DNA of 64,000 nucleotides, from the NCBI RefSeq assembly GCF_002105155.1, contig NW_019028993.1, positions 372,001-436,000 on the forward strand, read 5' to 3'. Positions 34,506-46,979 of this stretch are shown one piece after another. A program made the position numbers and the translations under genes. The stretch comes from Lobosporangium transversale (taxonomy: Eukaryota; Mortierellomycota; Mortierellomycetes; Mortierellales; Mortierellaceae). The notes under the pieces were generated by a model. The model did not search any database. It had not been told where the DNA came from and saw nothing but the letters and a program-made list of their open reading frames with translations. Numbering within the stretch: position 1 is the first letter of the stretch; every line of letters starts with the position of its first letter.

Positions 34506-36448
34506 ATGTCAGCTGTCAGAGTAGCTCAGTCCTCAAAGGGATCGATCAGGTCATTGATCTCACTCATGAATAAGTCTTGTACCTGTCCTGCACATTCCCA
34601 TGCTCGCGCTGTCCAAAGACAACAGCAACAGCAACAGCAACAACAGACACTTCAGAGTCAACAGCCACATGATCACACTTCCAAACACCATCATCACACT
34701 CAAGAATGCGGTCATGACCACCTTCAAAGTGATAAAGAATATGCATTCGAAATGGCTTCCTCTACCATGCGCTTTGGTGAAGGGGTGACCAGAGAGGTGG
34801 GTCAGGATCTGGCCAATATGAAAGCGCAAAAGGTGCTTGTCATGACCGATCCCAACATTGCAAAGTTGCCTGTAATGAAGACTGTAGTCGAGTCTCTCAA
34901 GGCGAATGGTGTCCCATTCGTAATCTATGACCGTACAAGGGTCGAACCATCCGACCAAAGCTTCCAGGACGCCATTGACTTTGCTAAGCAACATAAACCA
35001 GACGTCTTTTTGGCAGTAGGTGGTGGCTCTGTCATGGATACCTGCAAAGCAGCCAACCTGTATATGCATTATCCTGAAGCAGACCTACTTGAGTTTGTGA
35101 ATTCGCCGATCGGGAAGGGCAGCGTGATCCACAAGACATTATCGCCATTGATTGCTGGTAAAGTGAAGAGTGGAGTTGTGAGTGAAAAAAAAAAAAAAAA
35201 AAAAAAAAAATGGGACAGGGAACAAGCACCGTGGGAATATCACACATAAATTTCTCAAATCAATTTTTCTGCCCCTCCAATAGTTCCAACAACAGCTGGC
35301 ACAGGAAGTGAGACCACGGGGACGGCCATCTTTGATTACAAACCACTGAATGTGAAGACAGGCATTGCCAATCGTAAATTGCGACCCACCCTGGGAATTG
35401 TCGATCCACTCAACACACAGACCATGCCCCGCCAAGTCAAAATTGCTTCAGGTCTGGATGTACTGTGCCATGCGCTCGAATCCTACACAGCCATACCTTA
35501 TAACGAACGCACCCCCCGTCCTACTAACCCAGCAGAACGACCAGCGTATCAAGGATCCAACCCAATTTCGGACATTTGGTCCTTGGAAGCCCTTAGATTG
35601 ACTGTCAAGTACTTGGCACGATCTGCTAATGATCCTTTGGATAAGGAGGCCAATGCTGAAATGTGTCTAGCTGCCTCTGCTGCCGGAACTGGATTTGGCT
35701 CTGCGGGTGTTCATGTAATGTAAAAATATTAAAAAAAAAATGTCGCAAAAAATATTTCCCTCGGATAAATCACTAACCAAAATTTATTTTTCCTCCCCCC
35801 AAACTTCATGAAGCTCTGTCATGGAATGAGCTATCGTAAGTTACGCATTTTTTCTTTTTTTTTCTTTTTCTTTCTTAGGCAAGGTCTAGCTAGAGTTAGG
35901 ATTTTTATTCATCAATTTAAACCCTTTTTTTGAATTATAGCCATTAGTGGACTTAACAAAAGCTACAAACATCCAGAGTACAATGTCGATCACAAGATCG
36001 TTCCCCATGGTAATGAAATGGCAACTAAATGTGATCCATCCTGCTCCCTTTGCATGGCCGTTTATATTCCATTAATTTTTTTTTTTTTTTTTTTTTTTTC
36101 CCCACTTTAGGAATCTCCGTGGCGGTAACAGCACCAGCAGTCTTCCGGTACACGGGCGAGGCATGTCCTGATCGCCATTTCAAGGCGGCTGAGATCTTTG
36201 GCGCAGATGTTTCATCCAAGGTGCGGAAGGCCGAGAGTGCAGGACCCTTATTAGCCGAACAATTGACAAAGTTTTTGGAGAACCTAGGCGTACCCAATGG
36301 ATTGGAGGCCTTGGGTTACACCAAGGACGATATCCCAGCCTTGGTCAAGGGAACGCTGCCTCAACACCGCGTGACTAAACTGGCTCCATTAGAAACGGGT
36401 TCTGAAGCATTGGAGAAGATCTTTGCAGATGCCATGAAGAACTATTAA
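34506..36448 (+). CDS. ADHFE1: Hydroxyacid-oxoacid transhydrogenase (iron-type ADH, ADHFE1-like), mitochondrial
   Basis: Five exons: 34506-35157, 35284-35714, 35814-35835, 35941-36009, 36111-36448 (1,512 nt, 503 aa). Exon 3 is a 22-nt microexon encoding LCHGMSY. The enzyme couples oxidation of 4-hydroxybutyrate to reduction of 2-oxoglutarate, forming D-2-hydroxyglutarate, in the matrix. Motifs: GEGVTREVGQDL, AVGGGSVMDTCKA, VPTTAGTGSETTG, metal-site histidines in LDVLCHALESYTA and LCHGMSY, and HKIVPHG. The N-terminus is basic and Ser-rich (a probable presequence). It is followed by a Gln run and a His-rich stretch (HTSKHHHHTQECGHDH) before the catalytic domain; this is not typical of the family, and the protein is longer than human ADHFE1 (467 aa). 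Confidence 0.94.
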
Positions 36449-36457
36449 TCATAAGTC

Positions 36458-36488
<31 letters not shown>

Positions 36489-36667
36489 GGACGGATCAGA
36501 AAATGCATATCGTAAGATAAAAAGAAAAGATGAAAAAATAAAATCATATTCTAGTCTACTTTATTTATTTACTTATTTTTTTATTCAGCGAATATTATAT
36601 ACAAGTTGTTCCTTGGTCTAAATACAATGGAAAATGCTCAAGCTGCTTCTTTTTTCTGATGCAGCCT

Positions 36668-39000
36668 TCATATTTGCCCTCCCTCAGTAGCTGTAGTCCT
36701 TGTCACGGTTGTTGATGATGAAGAGGAAGAAGTAAATGTCGACGTGGAGGAAACATGATGACTTTCCGACGTTACAGCGATGCTAGACCTGTTCAGAGAA
36801 GGCAACGCCGAATGAGGCACAGTTTCGGTCCGTGAAGTTGAGGACACATTTAAACTACTGTTAAGATCATGCTGCTGCTGCTGCTGCTGTTGTTGTTGTT
36901 GTTGTTCTAAAGCTGTCTGTGACGAAGAGATGGACTGAGATGAAACCATTTCAACAGCAGCAGCAGCAGCGGTGCTATTACTGCTACTGCTGTTAGTGCC
37001 AATTGTAGTAGTAATGGTAGTGGTAGTAGCAGTAGTAGCTATCCTAGATGAGCTTTGATGGTGATACTGGTATTGCTCGTTCCTCGAGCTACTATGACAG
37101 GCATGAGATTCAGAAGAGCTGCTTGACATTGTGCTTGTCTTCGTCTCTAATACAGATACAGCCGTGCCATCACTGGACTGAACAATCGACTCTGTATACG
37201 TCTCAGCAGGCACCACCACCCCTTCACCACTGTCATCCTGATAGCTTATTTCCTCCACCACAACCTCGACCGGCGCTACTGATGGTGATGGTGATGGTGA
37301 TGGTGATGGTGATGGTGATGGTGACGACTCGGGTACAAGCGGATCGACATGGCTCGGTGGCTTAATGGAGGATATACCACTTTCACCTGGAACAATAGTT
37401 TCAGAGTCCGACAGTTTCTCACTCCCTGAACTGTTAGCGCTGCTACCACTGTTGATACCATGTTCCGCCTCAACGATAACGACTATTGAGTCTTCCTCCT
37501 CCTTCATAGGTGGTGATTGCGGTAGTTGGAGTTGAGGATGTGGCTGAGGTGGTAGTTTCAATGGCAACTTGTGATGGCTTTGGCTAGCAGTGGCTCCAAC
37601 GACGACAAAGTCGCTGTCTTCAATCTCCTTTTCCTCATAATCCTCGTAGAGAACTTCTTCTGCTGTCTTTCTCCTTAGACAGAGGCAGCCCACCAGATAG
37701 GTATACCAATCCATCTGGGAAATATGTTGTGAAAAACGCTGACCTGCCAATGCGTGGGGTCTCTTCCCAAAAGGTCGACCATAGATCCTAAAGACAGCTT
37801 CACGACTGACCCACAAAGGCTTTGCATGATGCCAGAATTCCCATGCGATCCCTACACAGGCCAAGAGGAGACAGCCCCCCAACATGAGATACACCCGAGA
37901 ATTCGGATGGTAGACTAGAGATTTCCCCGCAATTTCAAAGATGACCAACATCTCTCTGTACCCGACCTGTGCAAACTCATCGACCCCATACATGAACAAG
38001 AACGCTCCTCCGAAACTGGTCCCAATGATGATGGAGATTCGTTCAAAGAATGTGGCAATGGCTGCACCAATGAGGATAAAGATTGCTAAAAGTGTGTACC
38101 GGCCCGCACCGGACATCGTATGGTTCGTCGCTGCAATGATCACAACCGCGACTGCAAAGCCTCCGAACCCTCCAGAAAACGTTACCCCGAGGTCCCAGAA
38201 ACGGAATGACAAGATCGCTCCGACAATTCCTGCCAAGAACCACATCCAGAAATAATAGTATTCAGGTTTGAGGAGCAGATACGTGATGTTCCAATTCAGA
38301 GTCACCATGAGAATGATGACCGCAAAAGCTATGAAATATATATACAAATATACATATAATATATATATACATGTAAGTTAGTAATTGAATAAAAAGTGTG
38401 AGCAGGATGATGACAGAGTGGAGTGGTCTTTTGGAGGAGCTCTGCCTACTCTACCCCCAAAATTCAGGGAGCAAAATAAAAAAAATAAAAATAAAAAGTT
38501 TTTTTTTTTTTTTTTTTTTTGCATTTCATTTCAAAGAACTTACCCCAGGATACGAATCCGGTTACGACCAGGGTCGCGCGGATGAGTCTGAAGCCAAAGA
38601 AGACCTGGACGAGACCCAAGGCGATGAGGATGATCCCAAGGATGGCATTCTCGGAGGTCACTCTGGTTTTCTGACCAACGTCCAAGATCACTGGACCGTC
38701 AAAGCCGTTTATAGGATTATGTGTTCCGTTCATGAATTGAGCTGCCCCAACTCGATGGCCTTCATCAAGTGCGATGATTGGGTATGCATTCGTTGTAGAA
38801 GCCATCATGGATGTCGTCACACAGAAAAGGATACAAAGTTGAAGAAGGAAATTACTTGAAGGTGGGCGCAGCTCATATTGTTGTTGTTGTTGTTGTTCAT
38901 AATGATCTTTTTGTTTATGATTTTGTTTGTACATGTGGTGGGAAGATATTGAGAGGGACGTGCATCTCCTCCTCAATTGCACTGATGGTGATAGATTCAT
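36668..39000 (-). CDS. TMEM198/DUF4203-like multi-pass membrane protein with long Ser-rich tail
   Basis: Exons complement(38544..39000) and complement(36668..38328), 2,118 nt, 705 aa. The N-terminus has a polyQ and a hydrophobic signal or anchor segment, then a lumenal part with NGT. The core has several transmembrane helices with ILGIILIALGLVQVFFGFRLI, WFLAGIVGAILSFRFWDLG and GFGGFAVAVVIIA patterns. This matches the TM7/TMEM198 (DUF4203) fold, whose function is unclear. After the last helix comes HHAKPLW and a basic segment. The tail of about 350 residues is rich in Ser, Gln, Val and Glu, with (SP)n, polyQ and polyAla repeats. A second in-frame ATG (MYKQNH) lies 22 codons after the chosen start. 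The gene converges on ADHFE1 with 219 bp between stops. Confidence 0.75.
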
Positions 39001-39073
39001 CCGTTAACTCTTTCTGTTCTGTTCCTGAAATAAATAAAAAAAAAAAAAAAAAAATACGGGTTTTAGCGTGATC

Positions 39074-39108
<35 letters not shown>

Positions 39109-40058
39109 AGAGGAGGGGGGGGGGAAAAAAACTGAATGCTGTTATTTGTCCGTTTGTTAAAAGTCGAAAAGGGTTTATGGCATTAATGTATTTCACAATC
39201 TTCCAAAGAAACTTTCTAGAATTGAAGAAGAGTTAAATGGAAGGTTTAGAGCGATTTTATCAATAATTGAGGAAATGGAGAAAATGGAGGAGGGTTAATA
39301 TATATTTCTGTGCTGGAGAAGAAAAGTTTTATAAGAGCACGCTTTTAGGTCAAAGAGTGTAAGAAAGAAAGAAAGAAAGAAATGAAAGGCAAAGATGAGA
39401 AGGGATAGGAAGGGGGAAGAGAAAAAAAAGAAAATCGACGAAGGCAACAGAAAAAAAATTTTTTTTTTTTTTCTTGATGAAGAATAGAAAGGAAAAGAAA
39501 GGATTCGGGATTCATGTATATACATGTACTGCATGTCCACATGCAAAATGAACAACTTCATTTGGAGCACAGCTTCCGAATGTACGGAATTGATTTCATC
39601 CGTGGAAACAAACAAACAAAAAAACAGCTCAACTGCATATTGATAATCCGACATCGTTGTCAATTGTCTGGACCGCAGGATGAAAAAAAAAAAAAAAAAA
39701 AAAAAAAAAGAAAACGAGCATGAAGAGGAGGCTTTCATGCGGACTGACCAAACATGGTAGTATGAGTGGAATCGACCTTTTTATTCAAGTCTCCAACGCC
39801 AATTGGTTGATCAGGGGTTAAAGAATAAAAAAGAAAAAGACTAGAGACGAGCAAATCTTCCTCGTAACGACATTCGGATTAACGATTTTCTTTTCTTTTT
39901 TTTTTCTTTTTTTTTTTTTGAGCCTCAGCCATGAACATTGGGCTGATAAAAAAAAATAAAAAAAAAAGAGCAAATATATATATATTTACTATCATATGTT
40001 GGACCAGAAAGTTATATGCGTAGTCTAGTTGCACATCGAAATGGGCTTGTGACGTCCA
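39001..40058. other. Intergenic: upstream of TMEM198-like gene
   Basis: About 1.06 kb, purine-rich with A-runs at about 39036, 39077 and 39685 and a GAAA microsatellite near 39362. It contains the TMEM198-like promoter and the DcpS 3' end. No other feature. Confidence 0.5.
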
Positions 40059-41279
40059 TCAGTTTGCGATCTGGGACTTGGTAATTATCTCATAAATGGG
40101 ATGGTTGACGCCCAAAGCAAAACGAAGCGAAGCCTTGCTGTAATACTCCCGATCAATATTCTCAATGTTATCTATAATGGTGTCCAGCAGGTGAGACTGG
40201 CCGACAGTGCTGCCTGGAACATGAGCTGTCACATATGTTATATGGACATGGAAGTGATCTAGACACACATACATACATATACATATACACACACGGCAAT
40301 ATTTGGCATTAATATTTACGCGCTTCATAATATTACTAACAGAAGAGGTGAGAACATTTGGATATCGGAAACTTACAGTAACTGGGATGGTAGTGTACAA
40401 ACATGCGGATTTCATCAGAGGCTACACCGGGGAATTTTTCAGGGACCATAGCCAGAACCTTGTCTCGAATATTTTTAAGCATGGGCAGATGCTCTGGCCT
40501 AAGATCGCGCAGGGAACGTACATCCGACCTCTGTGAGATGGCCAATAAATAGAGCGAGGACAATGTTCGTTTGTCCCATTTACTACAATCGCAGAAGGAA
40601 TGATTGTTTCAACAAATTAATATAAAAATTAAAAATTAAAAGCGACAATCTCAAAGCTGATCTTGACAATATACCTGTCAGGCAAAATAATGAATCCCGT
40701 ATTGGGATCGTTATCTCGAAAGAGGACATTCTCTTGCTCTTTAAGACCACTTAGAATATTCTCCACCCATTGGATTCTGCTCTTGGGCTGACTCTCGATC
40801 CATGGTAATACAGCCGTCCTGTAGACCTCAGCAGTCTCTGTGATCATCTTACGAGTTTGGTGCGAGTACTTGGCAATATGCTATGTTATTCAAACAATGT
40901 TACGCGTCGCGTCAATATTAAAGTTCGCTAAAGAGAATGATTGATTTTGTTTTTACTGTGCCAAGTTCCTTACAGCCTCAGTGGCCGGATAAATAACGGT
41001 CATTTTCAGATCAGGGTCATTGCTTTTTCCCGGAGAGAGGATGGCATTCCACCAATTGTAAATGTCATTACTGCCAGTGGAGATTAGATCCGAGATGCGT
41101 TGAGTAATGTCACTGTCAGTGGTTTGTATTGCGAAATGAGTCTTTTCAATGAGCAAGATGGCAGGCTGTACAAGACTATTGTCTGTTGGTGATGGTAATG
41201 TGCCGAGAATAGCGATCGTCTTGAGGACAGGGTCCTCATTGAGCATTCGAGTGAAGACAAAGTCTGAAAGGCCGTGCAT
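40059..41279 (-). CDS. DCS1: Scavenger mRNA-decapping enzyme DcpS (HIT family)
   Basis: Four exons, complement: 40974-41279, 40675-40880, 40377-40582, 40059-40258 (918 nt, 305 aa). DcpS hydrolyses m7GpppN cap remnants left by 3'-5' mRNA decay. The C-terminal HIT domain carries the triad HFHVHI (H241, H243, H245) after VHYHPSYY. Upstream are SLRDLRPEHLPMLKNI, GFIILPDSKWDKRTLSSLYLLAIS and VIYPATEAHIAKYSHQTR, all in the family's order. The chosen ATG begins MHGLSDFVFTRML. The open frame extends about 32 codons further up without an ATG, so an additional 5' exon is possible; the human enzyme is 337 aa. HIT spacing is intact, so the enzyme should be active. Confidence 0.93.
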
Positions 41280-42224
41280 GGTCAGTGTAGATGCGAAAAG
41301 AGACTTGAACAAAAAGGAGTTTCGCGACGCAACCTCAGGAAAGTGAGTGAAATTGAGGGGAACAACAAGCAACACTGCGGATGTGACACGACAGGCACAA
41401 TGGACTCAATCTTGGCAGGCCGAAGCAACGAGGCCCACAATACCATGTTCAATTAAAACTCGATTGCATTGGGTTTACAAACTTCGGCCGTCAGTATTTT
41501 GCCCTATCCTTTGTAAGCTTAAACATTCCTATTCGGACTGCAAGGCTAGTTCTATGAGTCTGAAGGCCTTTATTTGTGTTACAGCCAAAAAACTGCAGAG
41601 CCGTAATCCCATTATGAGCGTTCATCCGCAATCGACAGATAACAGTTATGGACAATTGCTCAGGTAGGCCCCAAATACCAAATATCCGAATGAACGGTTC
41701 AAATATTGTAATAACATCTTAGGGTCACCACCAGCCTGAGTGAGAGAGTAGTGTCTGCAAGAGCAAGCCACATTTGCCTTTCAGGATGTGCATCTGCACC
41801 CTCAGGCTGGTGACGAGCCTAATAACATCTCATTAGAAGCATAAAGTATAATATATAAATTAGCTCTCGTATTCTAGACAAAGCCACTTTGGTATCCACA
41901 CCTTTTTTCTAAAAAAGACAGAACAACAGAACACAGCTCCGCCTAGAAAAAAAAAAAAAGAAAGAAAGAAAGAAAAGAAAAGAAAAAAGAAAGGTCTTTA
42001 TTTTCTTTGTTTCATTCGTTCTCATTCCACTTTCAATTCATTCCTTGTCGTACCATCTCGATTGCTGCACTGCTCTGTTCTGTATGCTTATTTGTACCCG
42101 TTGAATACAAATTTTGATAAACCAATAATCAATTAAAGAAGAAGAACAGCTTTTTTTTTGTGCCTAAATTTTTGGTGGCAACTGACGACGAATATAATTT
42201 GAACACACAAAATCTCTTTCCAGT
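41280..42224. other. Intergenic, divergent: DcpS and WD40 gene upstream regions
   Basis: About 945 bp. It contains a mini inverted-repeat element (41720-41819) and a short A/G run near 41950. Plus-strand ORFs here are antisense to DcpS or its upstream frame. Confidence 0.5.
41720..41819. mobile_element. 100-bp mini-element with inverted ends and 11-bp target duplication
   Basis: The element is bounded by GTCACCACCAGCCTGAG (41724-41740) and the inverted CTCAGGCTGGTGAC (41801-41814). It is flanked by direct repeats TAATAACATCT at 41709-41719 and 41820-41830. An 11-bp duplication with short inverted ends suggests a non-autonomous Mutator-like or foldback insertion (inference). It is too short to encode anything. 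Confidence 0.6.
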
Positions 42225-44615
42225 ATGGATGGTAAACCTCTTATCCCTCTCTCCTTACTCGCCACCTCCGTCTTCCAACGAGACAGGAACCCACCCTCCT
42301 CTTCAAGTTCTACCTCAACCCAAGTCCCTGCTCCAGCCTCAACTCAACCTCCAGTGTCAACGCAGGCCACCACTTCAGCCACACCCTCCGAAATGATGCC
42401 CCAGCGAGGAGAAGATAGTCGTCAAAAGAGGCCCAGAAGTAGTCAATCACCTGATTTATCCAGGAGATTACGAAAAAAGTCGACAAAAGAAGAAGATTCC
42501 TCTTCAGCAGAATCAACCTCGGACTCTGAGTCGTCCAGCTCTGAGGATTCGGATCATGAACAGCTACAAACGACGAATGCCTCTGCACTCAAGATGCATG
42601 GTGTTATTCATGATCTGATGCTTGAGGTATGGGTTTCTTGATTATGACTGCATAAGGACATGTGTTCATGCTTTTAATTGTCTGCACAAATCTCATTGGC
42701 ATTGTACTTTTTTAAATGTATCAACTAGTTGGAGCGCACTCGAACCAAACATGCAAAATACAGTGATAAAGTCAAAACCTCATCTAAAAAAATTAGGGAT
42801 CTTAGCAGAAAACTCGAGAGACGTTTCCGTCATATGAGTGAGCATACGCTGGTCGCGAGTCCTGGCTCGGATCGGACATCCCTTACAAGACGGCCTAGTA
42901 TTCCAAACAGCAATGACAGAGTCACATTGGCATCATTTGTTAGAAATACTGTTTCTATGACAACAACAAAGAGAACTCAAGGCTTGCCACAACCACCTTC
43001 TCCATCCCGATCAGCTCAATCTCATCGTGAGCAGACTCAGAGACCTGTATTCTCAACGTCCGACCGAGATAGAGTTCCGAAAAGAGAGCACTCTACTGCC
43101 GGGCCATCCTTGCATGACGACCGCATCAGGATTGCTGCGTCTAATGTCGTGGAGACTTTTACAAACATTCATGCCGATATCCGTAATAAGGCTTTTGCGA
43201 GGAAGCCAAGAAATATGGTTATGCATTCTTCAATTGCTGGAGCTGATATGGAAGAGGTTATGGTGGCTAACTCCTTGGATGGGTACGCTGCATGGTTTAT
43301 TTTTATTTCTTTAATACGCGTTAGTAATGCGGATCAAATTGCTACTTGTACTTGTACTAAGAGTGGATATCGTACGCTATGTGTATTTGTAGGTCTATTC
43401 AATTCTGGGATCTCGAGAACCGTCATCTGATCTCGACAATTCCTCGAAGCCACCTGAACCAACCATGGTGTGAGGATATGTGCTGGGTGGGTCAAAATAC
43501 GCTAGCTATAGCAAGTGCTCACAAGGAAGGTGTCCCACTCCAGCATCAATTGGCACTTGTTCATGTTGAGAAAGCCAAACCGTATAGATCAGCCTTAGGG
43601 ATGAGTGCTACCTCGATCTCTTGGACAATTCAACCTTTAAGAGAATCACCTCATGATGGGAGCAGAGGTGGTATTGTGTGTGTTAGCTCTTTAATTGAAG
43701 ATATGAATGGGATGTCTCTGGTTACTGCTGGTGTGGATAAGCAAATTGTAAGTTTAGTCTTTTGCGGTACTTTGCATGAGACTCGTTTATGATGATAAAA
43801 TGTCAGGGCTCAAGGATTTCTTGTATTAATTTTTTTTTTTTTTTTTTTTTTGTGTTTATTTAATTTTTATTTTTATTTTTTTTTTTTTCTCACTTGCAGG
43901 TCAAATGGCAGTTTGCATCACAATATACGGACGGAAATCGTACTCCGATCCAACAAAGCCCCCTTCATAATAAGCACACTAGTACGATACAAGCTTTATG
44001 CTATGCTTCGCAAAGCAATGTCCTCTATTCGGGAGGGTGCGACTGTAGAGTTATTGGCTTTGACATGGTCCGATCAGAGATTGTAGTGGAGTACAAAAAC
44101 AAGGATGGTCGAATCAATTCCATCCTGCAGAATCCTGTGGATCCGAATTTGTTTTTGATAAGCCAAGCTACAACGCATAACCAGCTGTTGCTGCATGATA
44201 CCCGAGTAAGGTTTGAAACGCCAGTTCTCGAGTTCGGGTTTGACAGTGCGGACAGACTTTCAAAGCAGATATTGCCATCTTGGCACCCTGCTGGTGCTAT
44301 CGTTAGCAGTGGAATGCAGATTGAATCCAAGATCAATATCTGGGATATTCGATGGAAGGATGTCCATCGAGGTGCAGGCCAATCAATTGATGTTCATGGT
44401 AAGAATTAACGTTTTGACAAAAAGTGAGCCATTAAAAGAAAAAGAAAGAAATTAGTCTTTAGGAGTCAATTGACTAGCATTGCAAACACTGCAAACGCTT
44501 GTGAACATAGAGAAACGCGTCTTCAAAGCAGCCTTTCACCCAAAGCGATCGCTTATGACCTCGATGAGCTCAGATGGAAGTCTTGGATTTATGTAAGCAT
44601 TCAAAGCTAGGACAA

Positions 44616-44646
<31 letters not shown>

Positions 44647-44766
44647 CTTTTCTTAAAAAATTTTTTGTTTGTATCTGGGATTCTATGATTCTAATCCAGT
44701 ATTTTTTTCTTTTTCCTTACTTTCAGCGATTTCCGATTGAACCCTGACACAGTTGTCCATCAGTAA
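42225..44766 (+). CDS. WD40-repeat protein with coiled-coil N-terminus, family unknown
   Basis: Six exons: 42225-42626, 42729-43282, 43393-43747, 43900-44398, 44511-44592, 44727-44766 (1,932 nt, 643 aa). Residues 1-130 are Ser/Thr/Pro-rich, with a basic patch (RRLRKKSTKEE) then an acidic Ser cluster. About 130-185 is a charged coiled coil (LERTRTKHAKYSDKVKTSSKKI). The second half shows WD-type blades: SIQFWDLENRHLIS, SGGCDCRVIGFDM, KINIWDIRWKDV and a closing SSDGSLGFIDFRLNP. No enzyme motif is present, so a scaffold role is inferred. I could not place it in a named family; a DDB1/CUL4-associated or chromatin-linked WD40 protein is possible. The final exon of 40 nt is supported by phase and AG. 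Confidence 0.75.
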
Positions 44767-46979
44767 AGTTCAAGATACACTTTTTTTTTTTTTTTTTTTT
44801 TTCATGCATGATAACTGCTATAGTAATCTGAATAAATAAAGAACCATCTTTTGACGACGATGCTGTGCCTTTAAGATTGGCTTGTGTGATGTAGTTGAGT
44901 TTAATTAGATCCAGCACAAATAAGAAGACGAGCACAGATCTCATGTCATGTGGAGTGGTCGTCAGCAAATTAAGACCAGACATGGTCAATTATCTGTATT
45001 TTCATATTACTCCCGATCTTTTCATGACCATCTCGAGATCTATACAGCCCCTCGCCAACACAAACCGAAAGGCAAAGCTCTTCTCTTTTTTCTTTCTTCC
45101 GTCACACTCACGCAGAAAAAAAAAAAAAAAAGCATCGACCATTGTTCCTGTGGTGTATCTGTTGCATCCTTTATTCCTTTTAGTCCTTTTTGGTTTTCCT
45201 CATCTTGCTGTCGATCCATTTTCCTTTCATCCCACCTGCTTCTTTCGTTTCTGTAGTCATTCTGTTCCTTTCATTTACCTTCACTCTCCCTTTCTTTCTT
45301 TCTCTCTTCTTCTTCTTTGCACAGGTAACAAACCTCCTCTTCTGACTTTGCCTGACACGATTGCCTCCATTCTCATGCAAATCACATGTACACATGTACA
45401 CATTCTTCTTTGCAACCCCTTTTCCTGGTGTCTTTTTTTTTTTTTTTTTTTTTTTTTCCTCTCCTATTCTTCTTTGTACTTTGCACTCCCTAGACCAATT
45501 CTTTCTCTCTCTCTCTCTCTTTTTTTTTTTTTTTTTTTTTTTTCTTTCCCAATGCATGCATTTGAGATATCCCAAAAGAAAAAAAAAAAAAAAAAAAGCC
45601 CCGTACACTCCGTAACATCATACAGACGCATACTTCATAAATCACAACATCATAATCTTTTCTATCCTGTCAGTGCTCTCATCTTTTGCAGCCTGTCCCC
45701 CACTTGCATCTCTTAATATTCCCTTGAAAAGACACGTCCCCCTTTCTTCCTTCTCCTCACACACAAGAATGTAATGTACATGTAGAATTTCTCACCTCTA
45801 TTCCTATTTATTACTTTTACTTTTATTATTGTTATTGTTATTGTTATTGTTATTATTATTAGTAGTTATTATCATTATTACTATCATTATTAGTTATTAT
45901 TATTATTAGTTATTATTATTATTAGTTATTATTATTATTATTATGATGATGGTACCTCCTACTTCTCTTTTGCCACCACCATTGCAATCCTTCTTTGACC
46001 AGTAGACCAGTAGACCAGTAGACCAGTAGGCCAGTTAGTGAGAAAGAAAAGAAAAAAGAAAAGAAAAAGAAAAAACAAAGTCAAAAAGAAAGCCTTCAAT
46101 ATCAGCCAAACTGTTGCACTGTTGACTCCTTTGGGTTTAGTAGCAATTTTCAATGGCAGGAACCAAAAAAACACATTTGCGTTGCCCCGAATGTCGATTG
46201 CTTGTCCAACATTATCAGGGACTCTTCCCCACACACAGGTTGCCCCTGTTTATCTGCTTTCCTGTTTTATCTTCCTCTTTTCCTGTTTACCCAATTCTCA
46301 TTTTCCTGCAGCTCACCTTAATACAAAGTAGAATCAATGGCTTGGTTATTCATCTACACACAAACACCCTCTTTGTTCTCTATCCGTTCTTGAAAGGACG
46401 TTGACCAACCAACACATTCCATCGTCAAAAAATACTTTTCTTTATTCATTTCATTTCCTCCTTCATTTCATTTTCTTCCTTCCTTCCTTCATATAATCAT
46501 TTTCTTCCATTTTCATCATTGCAAATTGCATCTCCCTTCGCTTCCATCCCCCCCCCCCTTTTTTTTTTGTCTTGTAAGCATACGCCCTTTTTCATATTTG
46601 CAATTCATCCTCAGCCTCCACTGAAATTTCCTTCGCTGTCCGTTTTCTTCTCTCCACTGAAACCTCCCCAACAGGAATTAAAAAATAAAAAAAATAATAC
46701 TCGTTAAAATCCTTAATGCACAATCAAGGATCCAACATTTTCAGTCTTTTCTTTTTTTAGAGTTGATTGATGTTGCCATTAAACACAATCACTTTCTATC
46801 CATCCTTGTCCTCCTATTACACTTTGCCCTTGCCACTTGTTCTAACCATCCTTACCCTTCGTTCTTTTTCTTTTTTTTCCTCAAAACTTGTTCCTTCTAG
46901 GCAGTGGTTTTGTTCTGGCCTATTCCACATCCATTGCTAAAGACAGGAATAAACCACTGACAACCAGCATTCCACCGCC
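44767..46979. other. Intergenic: long upstream region of the GATA factor
   Basis: 2.2 kb, pyrimidine-rich towards the GATA gene. It contains T-runs, TTA/TTATTG microsatellites (about 45820-45945) and four 8-bp GACCAGTA units at 45997-46028. An 84-codon frame at 46153-46404 starting MAGTKKTHLRCPEC could be an upstream ORF if the leader is long. No independent gene supported. Confidence 0.5.
45997..46028. repeat. 8-bp tandem repeat, four units
   Basis: Four perfect GACCAGTA units followed by one degenerate unit. Confidence 0.9.

Noticed and set aside
46153-46404. 84-codon frame with a CxxC (LRCPEC) upstream of the GATA factor
   Set aside because: Could be an upstream ORF, but the transcript start is unknown, and beyond the first 29 codons it is hydrophobic low-complexity sequence.
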